From Candidatus Obscuribacterales bacterium (GTDB taxonomy: Bacteria > Cyanobacteriota > Vampirovibrionia > Obscuribacterales > Obscuribacteraceae), in NCBI GenBank assembly GCA_019746975.1, contig JAIERK010000023.1, positions 1 through 47,361 of the forward strand: 47,361 nt of DNA, read 5' to 3'. This document shows positions 35,801 through 42,031 of the stretch, piece after piece. A model generated the notes under the pieces. It was not told where the DNA came from and did not search any database. It saw only the letters and a program-made list of their open reading frames with translations. The translations under genes and the position numbers were made by a program. How positions within the stretch are numbered: the stretch's first letter is position 1; the number at the start of each line of letters is the position of its first letter.

Positions 35801-35916
35801 TTTGATGATTTCTTGAATGGCTCGCTCCAATCTGAGTCCAAATGAAGATACCGGGCGACGTTAAACTGCTCGGCGTCTCTGTTGGAGCCGTCGGAAATCC
35901 GATCACTACTTCCCAT
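29821..35916 (-). CDS. Giant 2031-residue protein with HELSH zinc-protease motif and membrane segments
   Basis: GGGAG lies 8 nt before ATG 35916. Residues 1-80 are charged and disordered, followed by coiled coil (about 85-190). A likely membrane segment (GAALPLLAIGLAILQARAGA) lies near residue 490 and a second near the C-terminus (VVTVLFLTTVAIDQL), so both ends may be anchored. The central part has IIEHELSHAAKS with the HELSH at 1012-1016, preceded by GGTCFTCVYKTSIYVGPDCS, the arrangement of a gluzincin zinc peptidase; a Glu in FFGIRDEAIIDD about 100 residues on is a candidate third ligand. Residues about 1330-1640 are a degenerate helical repeat (LPAEARALIIRSMTPEQARKL; FTPAQSRELLSRMKPQ). No close family is recognised; proteolytic activity is inferred from the motif only. 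It faces the 3785-residue gene tail to tail. Confidence 0.85.
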   Translation of the reverse strand: MGSSDRISDGSNRDAEQFNVARYLHLDSDWSEPFKKSSNQQTADKHLCSVVFTDSKRSEANEKAEDSPEPEESKGRPTGDEKPPEKLGNNDLPQKTASDKAETTTNTDAKIKAAQERLKHVDEAFDDVLQNMEKQIETESRAMSESRNSLLGLQKESLNTRIATADALYRKETNKDPKLQEGLTKQIADLEKQDAENLNKERKLTSLVPSFEESRCSRAALLLTNGKDKYVKQGEEELCRLIKEHPELALHEGFRKLIRESYVEMAANRKLRGLPEWTTGLKVSDFFPAEGKKTSDVDPATLSQQATQSFFESGIEKATPTFELALKAQKEQKVELDRRTLDLFITALKLESKIANASDDALKPLLKQRVDNDDKLKEADQSSADASALESGIRVNYAFARIASGKPELYKEAVADLGRSMRDDPTISLDDDFQKNSVNAFVAHLRNRPPATTDGDVKIAPPNYQGLNLVDASKTADEDDAEVKSYLVDTLTGAALPLLAIGLAILQARAGARYRRAAVAAEVLAAMAEVKPIEGVESTTRVQRPERAGVSREAAIIGTASDGRVVIKRDAAKTQPTEGQPQQTAETPFKECTPGKDFRPEKLQFNKFTPIDVDGKRYYADEDGTVYKRQRTGLRESKLVEDAESRHIELVPKAEVKSAIPDIKVVPDAIEMTAEHPQKSLPVSWQKEFAFLSEFKRALSSSDVPAARRVEGIKRAMREYSDTTPDEQARYIAELTRQLKTVGVKVELSRGATSQEPAKLVLSVEGSYESLVVATDGSSVELEKANPRRQTKKVEVDQVKVADALSRMDRAVNRSLKTNETRESVMKQDPELAKDASAKEVKRSFVEGLPISWREAREHVIAIDNALRQPQGKQAAALDAALSKFQGASKEVTDRVSHEVNTRKATATDTTAGRDAPHLLKARSLPLTEFDRKVLKLFESGTEAGQKEAIDLMMADAKARAKRMGLPEKLITPEFMQIKYTPESTGGTCFTCVYKTSIYVGPDCSPSSIIEHELSHAAKSLKRAALRMADQKAFDRAVLEQVMQHVGEGEPILSPQEKAAQKKAWREYFESVIENPSRKSGSPIAQLGTAGRRFMELSQHGNRAYDLFFGIRDEAIIDDTVLKTREGVADYLNKEVERLKAQKQNDGLASNPEMVKATKGLAESYQGKLDETTYVTLSVEERSARRAQLTGNLRDRLKDQANGAVGDLTPEQKERARADVTENQATLKELRMETEMQFALDAFARSQNQSLGVAARNAQMAKAKYHADRAVSNMHPTAEVDSQHNQDLLKMYTELEKRQLVTEVWDMPPVLRDLRLKQGQISTAPPSAVPDGGERPPLKAPSPDKPGEAKGDLPTMRELYDNRRRGELALTMPLEQLQRLPAEARALIIRSMTPEQARKLPEGHLEQLTKDFGFEHYREVLNADHGLQIVPKEMHAQMLREATPEQIKSLNFERRHTLLKDVLSAETIASMNTSARMELLRLSSYDQLKLVGEKKLLALTEGFTPAQSRELLSRMKPQAVNAIPHERRVEIIRQIGREGIDQLTNSKWKELLGEDPSPSKAKQIFDAIGAENVRALKGERSRALIERMNESDVPVDMRFSTNPSLDRPPTAKVAPAPPKAKGVQTDRVVVDYTGASAETLVSNSLALSTLFAEFQKHAGKGDLITQMERFRICSKDALKQDFGKTEQSKTACLDSLVNDFVGQLSDPRFSAKEMPLLRSASVKASKMEGAGKVVYKVNNAIIEPLFATSSGEVFYRTPDGRVRSTVASDVKVELHISEASLAAIDTSTPEGRLRANEVVSTLFHQLHQVSQLTGREDRARAFNVDLRSTEGTTQQRFLEAEKAVVDLSANYLQYRMNNHSLNGSEVVHATPFSLDVVEEVAKLTGERIVTSMGPDGRIKIFVLRGGQSITEIDAARSEELVKRSFENWLKICDKNIEEARKAKNEELVKRLQERRDRIVADQHRYNTEPEFRKTVNHQLGKANGGSGNMERLTGKVGTVVTVLFLTTVAIDQLSKMNSEPELDFKVEIKGK

Positions 35917-36615
35917 AAAAACATCTCCCAGTGGGTAGATCCTGCTGCGACTAGATTAGGGGCCGCTTGTGACAAAAGTGTCCAAGCCGCGGAAAAGTAC
36001 TTTACTGGGAGGTTCATGTCTGTGCTCTGTGAGGAGCATGGTGCGGCGAGGCGGCTTGGCGGCGATATTACAGCAGCTTATGTACACATGTCCGGCACTG
36101 ACCCGATACGGAAAAGTGGACGTTCACTTGCGGACGTTTTGAGGCTGCTTCGCTGAGGACTAGCGGCAGAACAGGCGGCGCAACATGTTCTGCAAAACGG
36201 CTCCAGAGGGCGAGTCGCCACGTCCATCAGTGACCATTTACAACGGAAAAAAGACGACTACTAGGTGTAATAGTATGATTGGGCGCAGGACGGAAAGCCC
36301 AAAAATCAGCCCTGTTGGGCGAGTTGGGCTTTCCGAGAAGGCAGAACCGAAGCTTCGTGTCAGTGGCTGACAGCGCCGTTCTTCTATGAGGTCTCGAAGA
36401 AAGGCCTTGCGGTTAGCGCCTTGGGGACAGAGTTGTGCCGTCAAAGTCTTGTTGTGGATCAACTTTGCGGGCGGTTGCGGTCCGGTGTGAGCGAGTCAGC
36501 ATGCCGAACTCACTGGAAGCGTGCCGAATGGAATCGGCGATTGTCGAGCGCGGTCAGTCTCGGTATCTTGAGCGCACATGAGCTCGCTGCGTCTGACACC
36601 AGGATGGTGCGTTGG
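35917..36615. other. Intergenic region, 699 nt
   Basis: No convincing gene on either strand; the open frames here are short and lack ribosome-binding sites. It contains the long hairpin at 36291-36335 and, next to 35916, the leader of the 2031-residue gene. The sequence around 36470-36600 is G/C-rich like the adjacent membrane-protein gene and may belong to its untranslated 3' region. Confidence 0.5.
36291..36335. repeat. CGGAAAGCC-ended hairpin, copy 1
   Basis: CGGAAAGCCCAA (36291-36302) pairs perfectly over 12 bp with TTGGGCTTTCCG (36324-36335) and encloses a second hairpin GCCC-TGTT-GGGC (36309-36320). The ends match those of the hairpin at 40304-40341. Neither strand has a following U-tract. 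It lies about 280 nt past the stop of the membrane-protein gene at 36616. Confidence 0.65.
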
Positions 36616-37692
36616 TTACGACCGACGGTTGTGCGGTAGCGACCGTGTCAGAGCCGAGGGCAGCAGGTTCAGGATGAAGCCGTCCACCTTCGCCTTGTTG
36701 TTGTGGTACAGGATCCCCATCAGGATCACGCTGACGCCGATGACCGTGAGCGCGATCGGGAAGGCGAACGAGTCCTTGAAGATGTCGTACGAGAGGTAGA
36801 TCAGGTACCCTGTGGCACCCAGCCCGCCCGTCACGAGGAAGATGCGGCGTTGCAGCAGCACCGACGTGAGCATGAGCACGATGTTGACCAGGAAGTAGAT
36901 GAACAGACCGCCCTGGCCCTTGTCGAGGAAGCTGTAAGCGACCCAGAAGGACGACACTCCGAAGAGGTAGCCCCAGAATGCGAAGTCCTCGTTGGTGCGG
37001 CGGTCGATGATCAGCGCCACGAGCGAGATCAGTCCGCCGAAGATCATCGATACGACGATCTGTTCGTTGCCCATGAAGGGACCGCTACGAACCAGCCCTG
37101 CTGCGGTCATGCTCATGAACCAGAGGGAGGCGAACAGCGGCATCGTCAGGAAGGGGAACCGGACGAAGTTGAGCGCGATAAGCGCCGCACAGCATGTGGC
37201 GAATTCGAGGATGAACTCGCTGGAACTCGTCAGTCGCGCGGGTCCGTTGGCCAGCGACAGCAGTCCATACACCAGAAGTGGTGTCACGGACACTGCGAGT
37301 GTGTACATCAGTCCGCCGGGTACGCGGAGATCGCGGCGGAAGTAAAGATGGTAGCCCAGCGCCGTGAAGCCCGCGATGTACGTGAGCGATGTCGCCACCA
37401 GTGCTGGTGCCTCAAACTGTGCCGTGATGAGCACCGTGAACCAGCCGAGGGCGAGCAGGACCAGCGAGGCACCGACGTAATACGCCAGGTGCGCGAGGTC
37501 GAATCCGGAGTTGGTGCTGGTCCGGTCCAGCAGCGCCTGCCAGAGCCGACCGACCTGATCTCCCTGGATCAGCCCTTTGCTGGCGGCCCAGTCGAGGTCG
37601 CTGCGCTTGATTGTGACTTCTTTGCGTTGGGAAACGTGTTGCTTTTGCACTTGTACTCGGGTGCCACCCGAAGTGCGTGGATCCAGCGGCAT
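36616..37692 (-). CDS. Multi-spanning membrane protein, DUF2157-like
   Basis: The protein has 358 residues. About 90 N-terminal cytoplasmic residues (KRSDLDWAASKGLIQGDQVGRLWQAL, a short helical pair typical of DUF2157-type proteins) are followed by ten or more hydrophobic helices, starting LAYYVGASLVLLALGWFTVLI and ending FPIALTVIGVSVILMGILY. ATG 37692 is chosen because AGGAGG lies 5 nt upstream; the longer frame to 37878 reads Arg-rich nonsense. No catalytic motif is visible, so the function is unknown. Codons are nearly all G/C-ended (CTGGTGGCGACATCG style), unlike the giant gene next door. DUF2157 is a resemblance recalled from layout and not verified. Confidence 0.75.
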   Translation of the reverse strand: MPLDPRTSGGTRVQVQKQHVSQRKEVTIKRSDLDWAASKGLIQGDQVGRLWQALLDRTSTNSGFDLAHLAYYVGASLVLLALGWFTVLITAQFEAPALVATSLTYIAGFTALGYHLYFRRDLRVPGGLMYTLAVSVTPLLVYGLLSLANGPARLTSSSEFILEFATCCAALIALNFVRFPFLTMPLFASLWFMSMTAAGLVRSGPFMGNEQIVVSMIFGGLISLVALIIDRRTNEDFAFWGYLFGVSSFWVAYSFLDKGQGGLFIYFLVNIVLMLTSVLLQRRIFLVTGGLGATGYLIYLSYDIFKDSFAFPIALTVIGVSVILMGILYHNNKAKVDGFILNLLPSALTRSLPHNRRS

Positions 37693-38306
37693 GGAAGCCT
37701 CCTGAATGTCTAGGTCCGACGATACGGTGAAGAACAGCGAAGCCCAGGTGTTTTGCCTGAGATTCGTTGACACAACTGACAGTCGAGTGCGCCTGTGGTC
37801 TGTATTCAGGGCATTTCGACGATTCCGACGATGTCGCAGCGAGTCAGACTTTAGTCTGAGATTCGCCGCAAGAGCCAACTGCCGAGTGTGGCCCTGGAAT
37901 GAACCAATCCAGGCTCACTGCGACACAACACAGCACTCGCTGTGCTGAAAAACTGAAGAGGTTTGACTCGAGAGGCGGATGTGTCTGGTGTGTGTGTGTT
38001 TAAGAGAAAACTAGTTGGCTCTTTACCGTATGAAATGGCCTCATTCAGTTTCACTGAATTTGAAGCCTCTTCCGATAACACTTGCTTCATCTTGATTTCG
38101 TGTGAAGCAGAGAGCTCTAGGCATGCCTAGCACTTGGGATATTGCGCTGCCGATGCGTCTGTCGCGTTGAATATGCAGAGTATTTAGGTCTAATTGGCTC
38201 TGTCTCTGCAGGAAGGCGACTGGCCTAACTTACGAAGTTGGTCAAGCAACGCGAATCAATGACGGGAAGGAGCGCGCCTCTTTGAGCCAGCCAGTCGGAC
38301 GGTTGC
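37693..38306. other. Intergenic region, 614 nt
   Basis: No gene recognised. It contains a short hairpin ATTCAGT-TTC-ACTGAAT (38043-38059) and the 14-nt palindrome CTAGGCATGCCTAG (38117-38130), which could be an operator. Base composition changes from G/C-rich near 37.7 kb to mixed by 37.9 kb. Confidence 0.45.
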
Positions 38307-38993
38307 TCAGTTGCCGAGCTGTTCCAATTGTTTGAGCAATTGCTCTGCTGCTGAAATAGCTTCCACTTCGCCTAGCTCGCGAGCAAAAGCCAAAATCCTT
38401 TCGGTCTGTCGCGTAGCCTTTTCCGGTTGACCGAGATGCAATTGCGCTGTTGCGCGCTTGAGGCCGGCTGCTAGTGCAAGCCGCGGAAGGTCGCTGTTAT
38501 CGGCGAACTGAATGCATGCTCTACTCTCGCGTTCGAGGTACTCCCAAGCGCATTTGAGCTCTGCATAGTGCATGAGATTCAGCCAGCACAGTTGCGCATT
38601 ATGTGCATCGCCCTCATCGGCGGCGATGTTGAGCGCACGTGAGAATTTATCGTCCATGCTGATGATGTCGCCGATTTCACCGAGCGTATTGGCGAAGCTA
38701 AAGAAGTAATCAAACAGCACTTTTAGCTCAAACTGATCAAGAGAACCCTTGAGTAAATCGGAATCGAAAATCTCCTTTGCCTCGATAAATCGTCCGAGAT
38801 CCATCAGGCTCCAGGCTTTTCGCAAATTCGACTGACCGAGAAAATCACCACTCACCGTATCTGGTGTCGAGCCTGGTTGAATTTCTGGATGAGTCAGTAT
38901 TCGATCCCATGCCTGCAAAGCCTTTTCGTGCGAACCCTCGCGTGCTAGCTGCGCTGCATCATTGAACATGTCGATTAGATGTGGAGCGGTCAC
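38307..38993 (-). CDS. TPR-like helical repeat protein
   Basis: The 228 residues are almost entirely paired helices with TPR spacing: LAREGSHEKALQAWDRILTH (about 16-35), LRKAWSLMDLGRFIEAKEIF (57-76), FFSFANTLGEIGDIISMDDKF, KRATAQLHLGQPEKATRQTERI (near 187-208). TPR proteins mediate protein-protein binding; the partner is unknown. The start is GTG 38993, directly after TATGAC, with no Shine-Dalgarno; ATG at residue 9 is an alternative. Codon use is native-like. It is divergent from the metalloprotease-like gene. Confidence 0.7.
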   Translation of the reverse strand: MTAPHLIDMFNDAAQLAREGSHEKALQAWDRILTHPEIQPGSTPDTVSGDFLGQSNLRKAWSLMDLGRFIEAKEIFDSDLLKGSLDQFELKVLFDYFFSFANTLGEIGDIISMDDKFSRALNIAADEGDAHNAQLCWLNLMHYAELKCAWEYLERESRACIQFADNSDLPRLALAAGLKRATAQLHLGQPEKATRQTERILAFARELGEVEAISAAEQLLKQLEQLGN

Positions 38994-39419
38994 GTCATAG
39001 GCTCAATGAGGAAAACAAACATGTATATCATCGCAGGTTCAACGCTCCTGATTTTGGCGGTCTTGCCAATCCGCAAAGTTAGCGGCTAAATGCTAGTTAA
39101 ACTTTGTCTAATGGTACTGCCCGTGGAGAGCTATTTTTTTGGGGGGGAACTGGCGGAAACGCAGTTAGGGCAACAAATTTCGTTGCATTGTATTAAACAC
39201 GAAACTTCTCACTCGGTTTACAGAGGGACTTGGAAACAGTCACAGTAACTGACAACCCGTCGTCCATCTTGTTTCTATTCCAACCCGTTTACTAGCCTGA
39301 TCACCAGTCTAATCAAAATAGAACTTGTTGCTGACTTGCGACAAGGGTGCTCAGTGGCTTTAGTACGTCTTTGCTAGCAACCCCAATGTTGTGTTGTTGA
39401 GACGAGCAGGAGGTTGATC
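38994..39419. other. Divergent intergenic region
   Basis: About 430 nt without a gene. It holds a T7 run directly followed by a G7 run (39134-39147) and a hairpin CTTGTTGC/GCGACAAG (39324-39345) in the presumed leader of the plus-strand gene at 39420. Confidence 0.4.
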
Positions 39420-40151
39420 GTGATCAAGACCCTGACGCTGAATGATCGACCATGGGCAGCAGGTGCCAAAAACAAGTACCGTTGCTTTTTAGGTCAGTAT
39501 CAGCGGTATGACTGCGGTATCTTTCTCGACCCGTTCATCCGACGCGACGACGCTCAGAGCATCGTGACGGCGTTCCTGAACGTGCCGCAGCAGTTGTCCG
39601 GGCTCGCGAAGGAACACGAGCTCACAGTTAGCATCAGCGGGAGCCAGTGGACCCTGTCGAACAATAGTTCGACGATTTATGCGGACTGGTTTCACGCGGT
39701 GAAACGCTTCGTCTCTCCTCACGTCGAGTTTGGCAGACGCTCGATGCAGGGGCTTTTGCTGCCGCACTTTACGCATGAGCTGTGCCACCTCTACTGGCGA
39801 ACGCATCTCACCCGTGCGAGCAGGCAAGCGTACACGGAGTCGCTCAGGAAGAGCATGTCGGCTCTGGACGTGGACGTCACCGAATACTGCCATAGTCTGT
39901 TTGTCGATTACTTGCGGTATGTTTCGACTGTCGACCTCACCAGGACCGAGGTGCAGCGTAAGTTGGTAGCACTACAGTACCTGGAGTCCTGGGTCGAGGA
40001 ATCTTTCTGTGAGACCGTGGCGTGCCTGAGAGTGCCGTCGTACCCGCCGCCCGGAAAGTGGCGCAGTACGGTGGCGCTCGCAACACGACGGCAGCAGATT
40101 GCGAAACACACCGGTCTGAATGTCGACTCGCTCGAAATACTGAGCGCATGA
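39420..40151 (+). CDS. HELCH metalloprotease-like protein
   Basis: GTG 39420 is chosen because a perfect AGGAGG (39408-39413) lies 6 nt upstream; the TTG at 39414 directly abuts it and cannot be used. The 243-residue product contains HFTHELCHLYW with HELCH at 119-123, the zinc-protease HExxH pattern, and candidate third ligands E193, E194 or E198 in SWVEESFCETVACL, about 70 residues on. The remainder (LFVDYLRYVSTVDLTRTEVQRKLVALQYLES) is helical. There is no signal peptide, so it is probably cytosolic. Protease activity is inferred from the motif. Codons are strongly G/C-ended. It converges with the coiled-coil gene across the hairpin array. Confidence 0.65.
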   Translation: MIKTLTLNDRPWAAGAKNKYRCFLGQYQRYDCGIFLDPFIRRDDAQSIVTAFLNVPQQLSGLAKEHELTVSISGSQWTLSNNSSTIYADWFHAVKRFVSPHVEFGRRSMQGLLLPHFTHELCHLYWRTHLTRASRQAYTESLRKSMSALDVDVTEYCHSLFVDYLRYVSTVDLTRTEVQRKLVALQYLESWVEESFCETVACLRVPSYPPPGKWRSTVALATRRQQIAKHTGLNVDSLEILSA

Positions 40152-40303
40152 TTAACACACAGTTTTGAGATGAGCGAAGCGGTGAACAGCCCTTCGCTCA
40201 ATTCTGAAGATTGGCTATATTAGCCGGTTCTCTCCATTCTCTTAAGCAGATTCGCTTGTTGTTTGTAAAATACTAAATAGAATAGTAATTATGGATTCAA
40301 GAA

Positions 40304-40341
40304 CGGAAAGCCTGAAGTCACCATTGGTGACAGGCTTTCCG
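40304..40341. repeat. CGGAAAGCC-ended hairpin, copy 2
   Basis: CGGAAAGCCT (40304-40313) pairs with AGGCTTTCCG (40332-40341) and encloses GTCACC-ATT-GGTGAC (40317-40331). It shares the outer CGGAAAGCC/GGCTTTCCG with the hairpin at 36291. It is the first of four hairpins. Confidence 0.65.
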
Positions 40342-40350
40342 CGAAATCTA

Positions 40351-40374
40351 AGATTTGTCGCTAGCGACAAATCT
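40351..40374. repeat. 24-nt perfect palindrome
   Basis: AGATTTGTCGCT (40351-40362) is followed at once by its exact reverse complement. A palindrome of this length without spacer could be a protein-binding site or hairpin tip; here it is the second of four inverted repeats. Confidence 0.65.
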
Positions 40375-40394
40375 GAAAACGGGGGAGTGTTTTT

Positions 40395-40412
40395 CGGTTG
40401 CACAGGCAACCG
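40395..40412. terminator. Third hairpin of the array
   Basis: CGGTTGC (40395-40401), loop ACAG, GCAACCG (40406-40412). On the minus strand the stem is followed by AAAAACACTCC, not U-rich. Confidence 0.5.
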
Positions 40413-40430
40413 TTAGGGATCCCGCAGTAG

Positions 40431-40448
40431 CGAGCGTATTTACGCTCG
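40431..40448 (+). terminator. Fourth hairpin, with T-tract
   Basis: CGAGCGTA (40431-40438) and TACGCTCG (40441-40448) pair around TT; on the plus strand TTCTTGAGTTTTT follows. This fits a terminator for the plus-strand gene ending at 40151. Confidence 0.55.
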
Positions 40449-40494
40449 TTCTTGAGTTTTTACTGAGCCAACCAAGCGTTGCTTACCATTGCGA

Positions 40495-41520
40495 TTAGCC
40501 CCGGACGTCCTTCAATTCGCCCTGGGTGAATTCGCGTCGGATGTACTCCTCGGCGGGGGTGGTGTCGAAGCTGGCGATCAGCCAGAAGATGCCGTCGCGG
40601 AAGCCAATCACGAGCGGATCGACTGGTGGGACGAAGGGGATCGCCACCTCGTCGACCGTCCACTCCGGCTCGTTGACGAGATAGACCTGTTGGAAGGTCT
40701 TCTTGGCGTCGACGAGCACCGCCCGAACGGTGGCCGGGATGGCGCCCTTGAAGGTCGCTTCAGCCTTGACCTCAAGCGAGTGGTAGCCGTAGCGGTAACG
40801 CTGGTCTAGCGCGTACTGACACAGCACGCTCAGATCCGCGAGCTTAGCGAAGATGGCGGGCGTACTCGTGGACGCAGGTGTTTCATGCCCGTAGGTCGAC
40901 CTCGCCGAGAGAGCGCACTTCGGGTTGTCGATCGAGAACATCGCGAACTTGGGCATTTGGAAGGACTTGCCCGGGATGGTGCGCTTCTGCTCCAGGAACG
41001 ACATGTCAATCCGCGGGAACTGGGCGTCGATGGGACGGACGTTGTTGTCGATGTTGAGCAGGGCGATCTGGGCGTCGAGGGTCTGACACGCCGCCGCGCA
41101 GTCCCGCTCGAGTTGCTGGATCCGCGCCTGCTGCTTCTTGATGTCGGCGTCGCGCTTGGCGACGATAGACGCCTTGAGTTCTGCTTCGACCGGGAGTAGG
41201 TCGACCATCGCCTTGTCGGCAAGACGTTTCGTCTCGTCGATCTCGGCCTTGACCTTGCCCACGGCATCGTCCTTCGCGCTGACAGTGTCAGAGCGTTGGC
41301 CGAGCAGCACGTCGATCTCGCCCTTGATCACCGCTTCATCGCGGGGAAGGTGGGGCTTGGTGAAGTTATTGCGGACCTTCTCGAGCTCAGGCAGTTCGGG
41401 TTCGAGGACGGAGACTGCGGTAGCGCTCGTTTCGTTACCCACCGTGGCGGTGGCGGTGGCGGCGCCCGCGGGCGTCGCTACTGAGGCGGATTTCTTCTTG
41501 CCGAAGAGGAATTCGAACAT
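40495..41520 (-). CDS. Coiled-coil protein of unknown function
   Basis: This 341-residue protein starts MFEFLFGKKKSASV and an Ala/Thr-rich linker (to about residue 38), then a long charged coiled coil from about 55 to 165 (VKAEIDETKRLADKAMVDL; DIKKQQARIQQLERDCAAA), then a globular C-terminal domain of about 170 residues (YGYHSLEVKAEATFKGAIP; FRDGIFWLIASFDTTPAEEYIRREF). No enzyme motif is visible and I recognise no family. GGTAAGG lies about 6 nt before ATG 41520. Codons are strongly G/C-ended. Its leader has extensive potential secondary structure (41551-41667). Confidence 0.7.
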   Translation of the reverse strand: MFEFLFGKKKSASVATPAGAATATATVGNETSATAVSVLEPELPELEKVRNNFTKPHLPRDEAVIKGEIDVLLGQRSDTVSAKDDAVGKVKAEIDETKRLADKAMVDLLPVEAELKASIVAKRDADIKKQQARIQQLERDCAAACQTLDAQIALLNIDNNVRPIDAQFPRIDMSFLEQKRTIPGKSFQMPKFAMFSIDNPKCALSARSTYGHETPASTSTPAIFAKLADLSVLCQYALDQRYRYGYHSLEVKAEATFKGAIPATVRAVLVDAKKTFQQVYLVNEPEWTVDEVAIPFVPPVDPLVIGFRDGIFWLIASFDTTPAEEYIRREFTQGELKDVRG

Positions 41521-41550
41521 GGGATACCTTACCTAGTGTTTGAGTTGGCT

Positions 41551-41667
41551 CCTGGTCTACGCCTTTGTCACACCCCTCACAGCACGATGTGCTGTGAAAA
41601 CTACCGGCAAATTTTTCTATAGTAAGGCTTTGAGGGGTGAGTTCTCGTACATTAGAGAAAGACCAGG
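41551..41667 (-). promoter_or_regulatory. Structured 5' leader of the coiled-coil gene
   Basis: Three nested inverted repeats: CCTGGTCT (41551-41558) with AGACCAGG (41660-41667); CACCCCTCA (41571-41579) with TGAGGGGTG (41631-41639); and TCACAGCAC-GAT-GTGCTGTGA (41577-41597). The second and third share 3 nt, so they compete at the join. A further GCCTT (41561-41565)/AAGGC (41624-41628) pairing would cross the second stem. The element ends about 30 nt before the start codon. A cis-regulatory RNA is inferred. Confidence 0.5.
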
Positions 41668-42031
41668 GGCTCCCCACATTATCTAGGGTGATTGCGCAAT
41701 TTCCCGGTATCTAAATGAATTCCGACTCAGAGCGAAAATCTGGAGCTAGCAGAGCTGTACGACAACTTGGCAACTTGCTTGTAAAGCGGGATCGAATATG
41801 CCGCAGCGCGCTCTTCCGTCTTTCTGCGTAGCCAGTAAGTGAAGATGTCCGGGCATGCGCGATGCCGGGGGTTTTCCGGATTGCGGATGTTGAAATCGCT
41901 TTCGCACCTGCCGTTTCACCCATCGAATGTCCCCCTTGGCACTCGAGCGGTTTCCATTTGTGTCGCGAAGCTCATGCATGCCAGAGCGCGATTGAGAAAA
42001 CTTCGGTCTGCTGTGGTGCTGAGAGGGAGCA
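41668..42031. other. Spacer downstream of kptA, no gene recognised
   Basis: About 360 nt. Open frames here (for example minus strand 41711-41923) have no ribosome-binding site and no recognisable features. A GATAAT box on the minus strand near 41680 may belong to the promoter of the coiled-coil gene. Confidence 0.4.

Larger units (their letters stand above)
40152..40494. other. Convergent spacer with four-hairpin array
   Basis: About 340 nt between two convergent G/C-ended genes. No gene is present; most of the space is taken by four consecutive inverted repeats described separately (40304-40448). Confidence 0.6.

Noticed and set aside
36703..37713. 336-codon plus-strand frame
   Set aside because: It is the complement of the G/C-ended membrane-protein gene; high GC3 makes antisense frames long. 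The product is a His/Arg/Glu-rich string without structure.
40304..40448. Hairpins as integron attC sites of gene cassettes
   Set aside because: Single G/C-rich genes followed by inverted repeats suggested cassettes, but no GTTRRRY/RYYYAAC core sites and no integrase are present, and the genes lie in both orientations far apart.
41711..41923. Minus-strand 70-codon frame between kptA and the coiled-coil gene
   Set aside because: No start signal and no recognisable features; overlapping frames on both strands are equally open.
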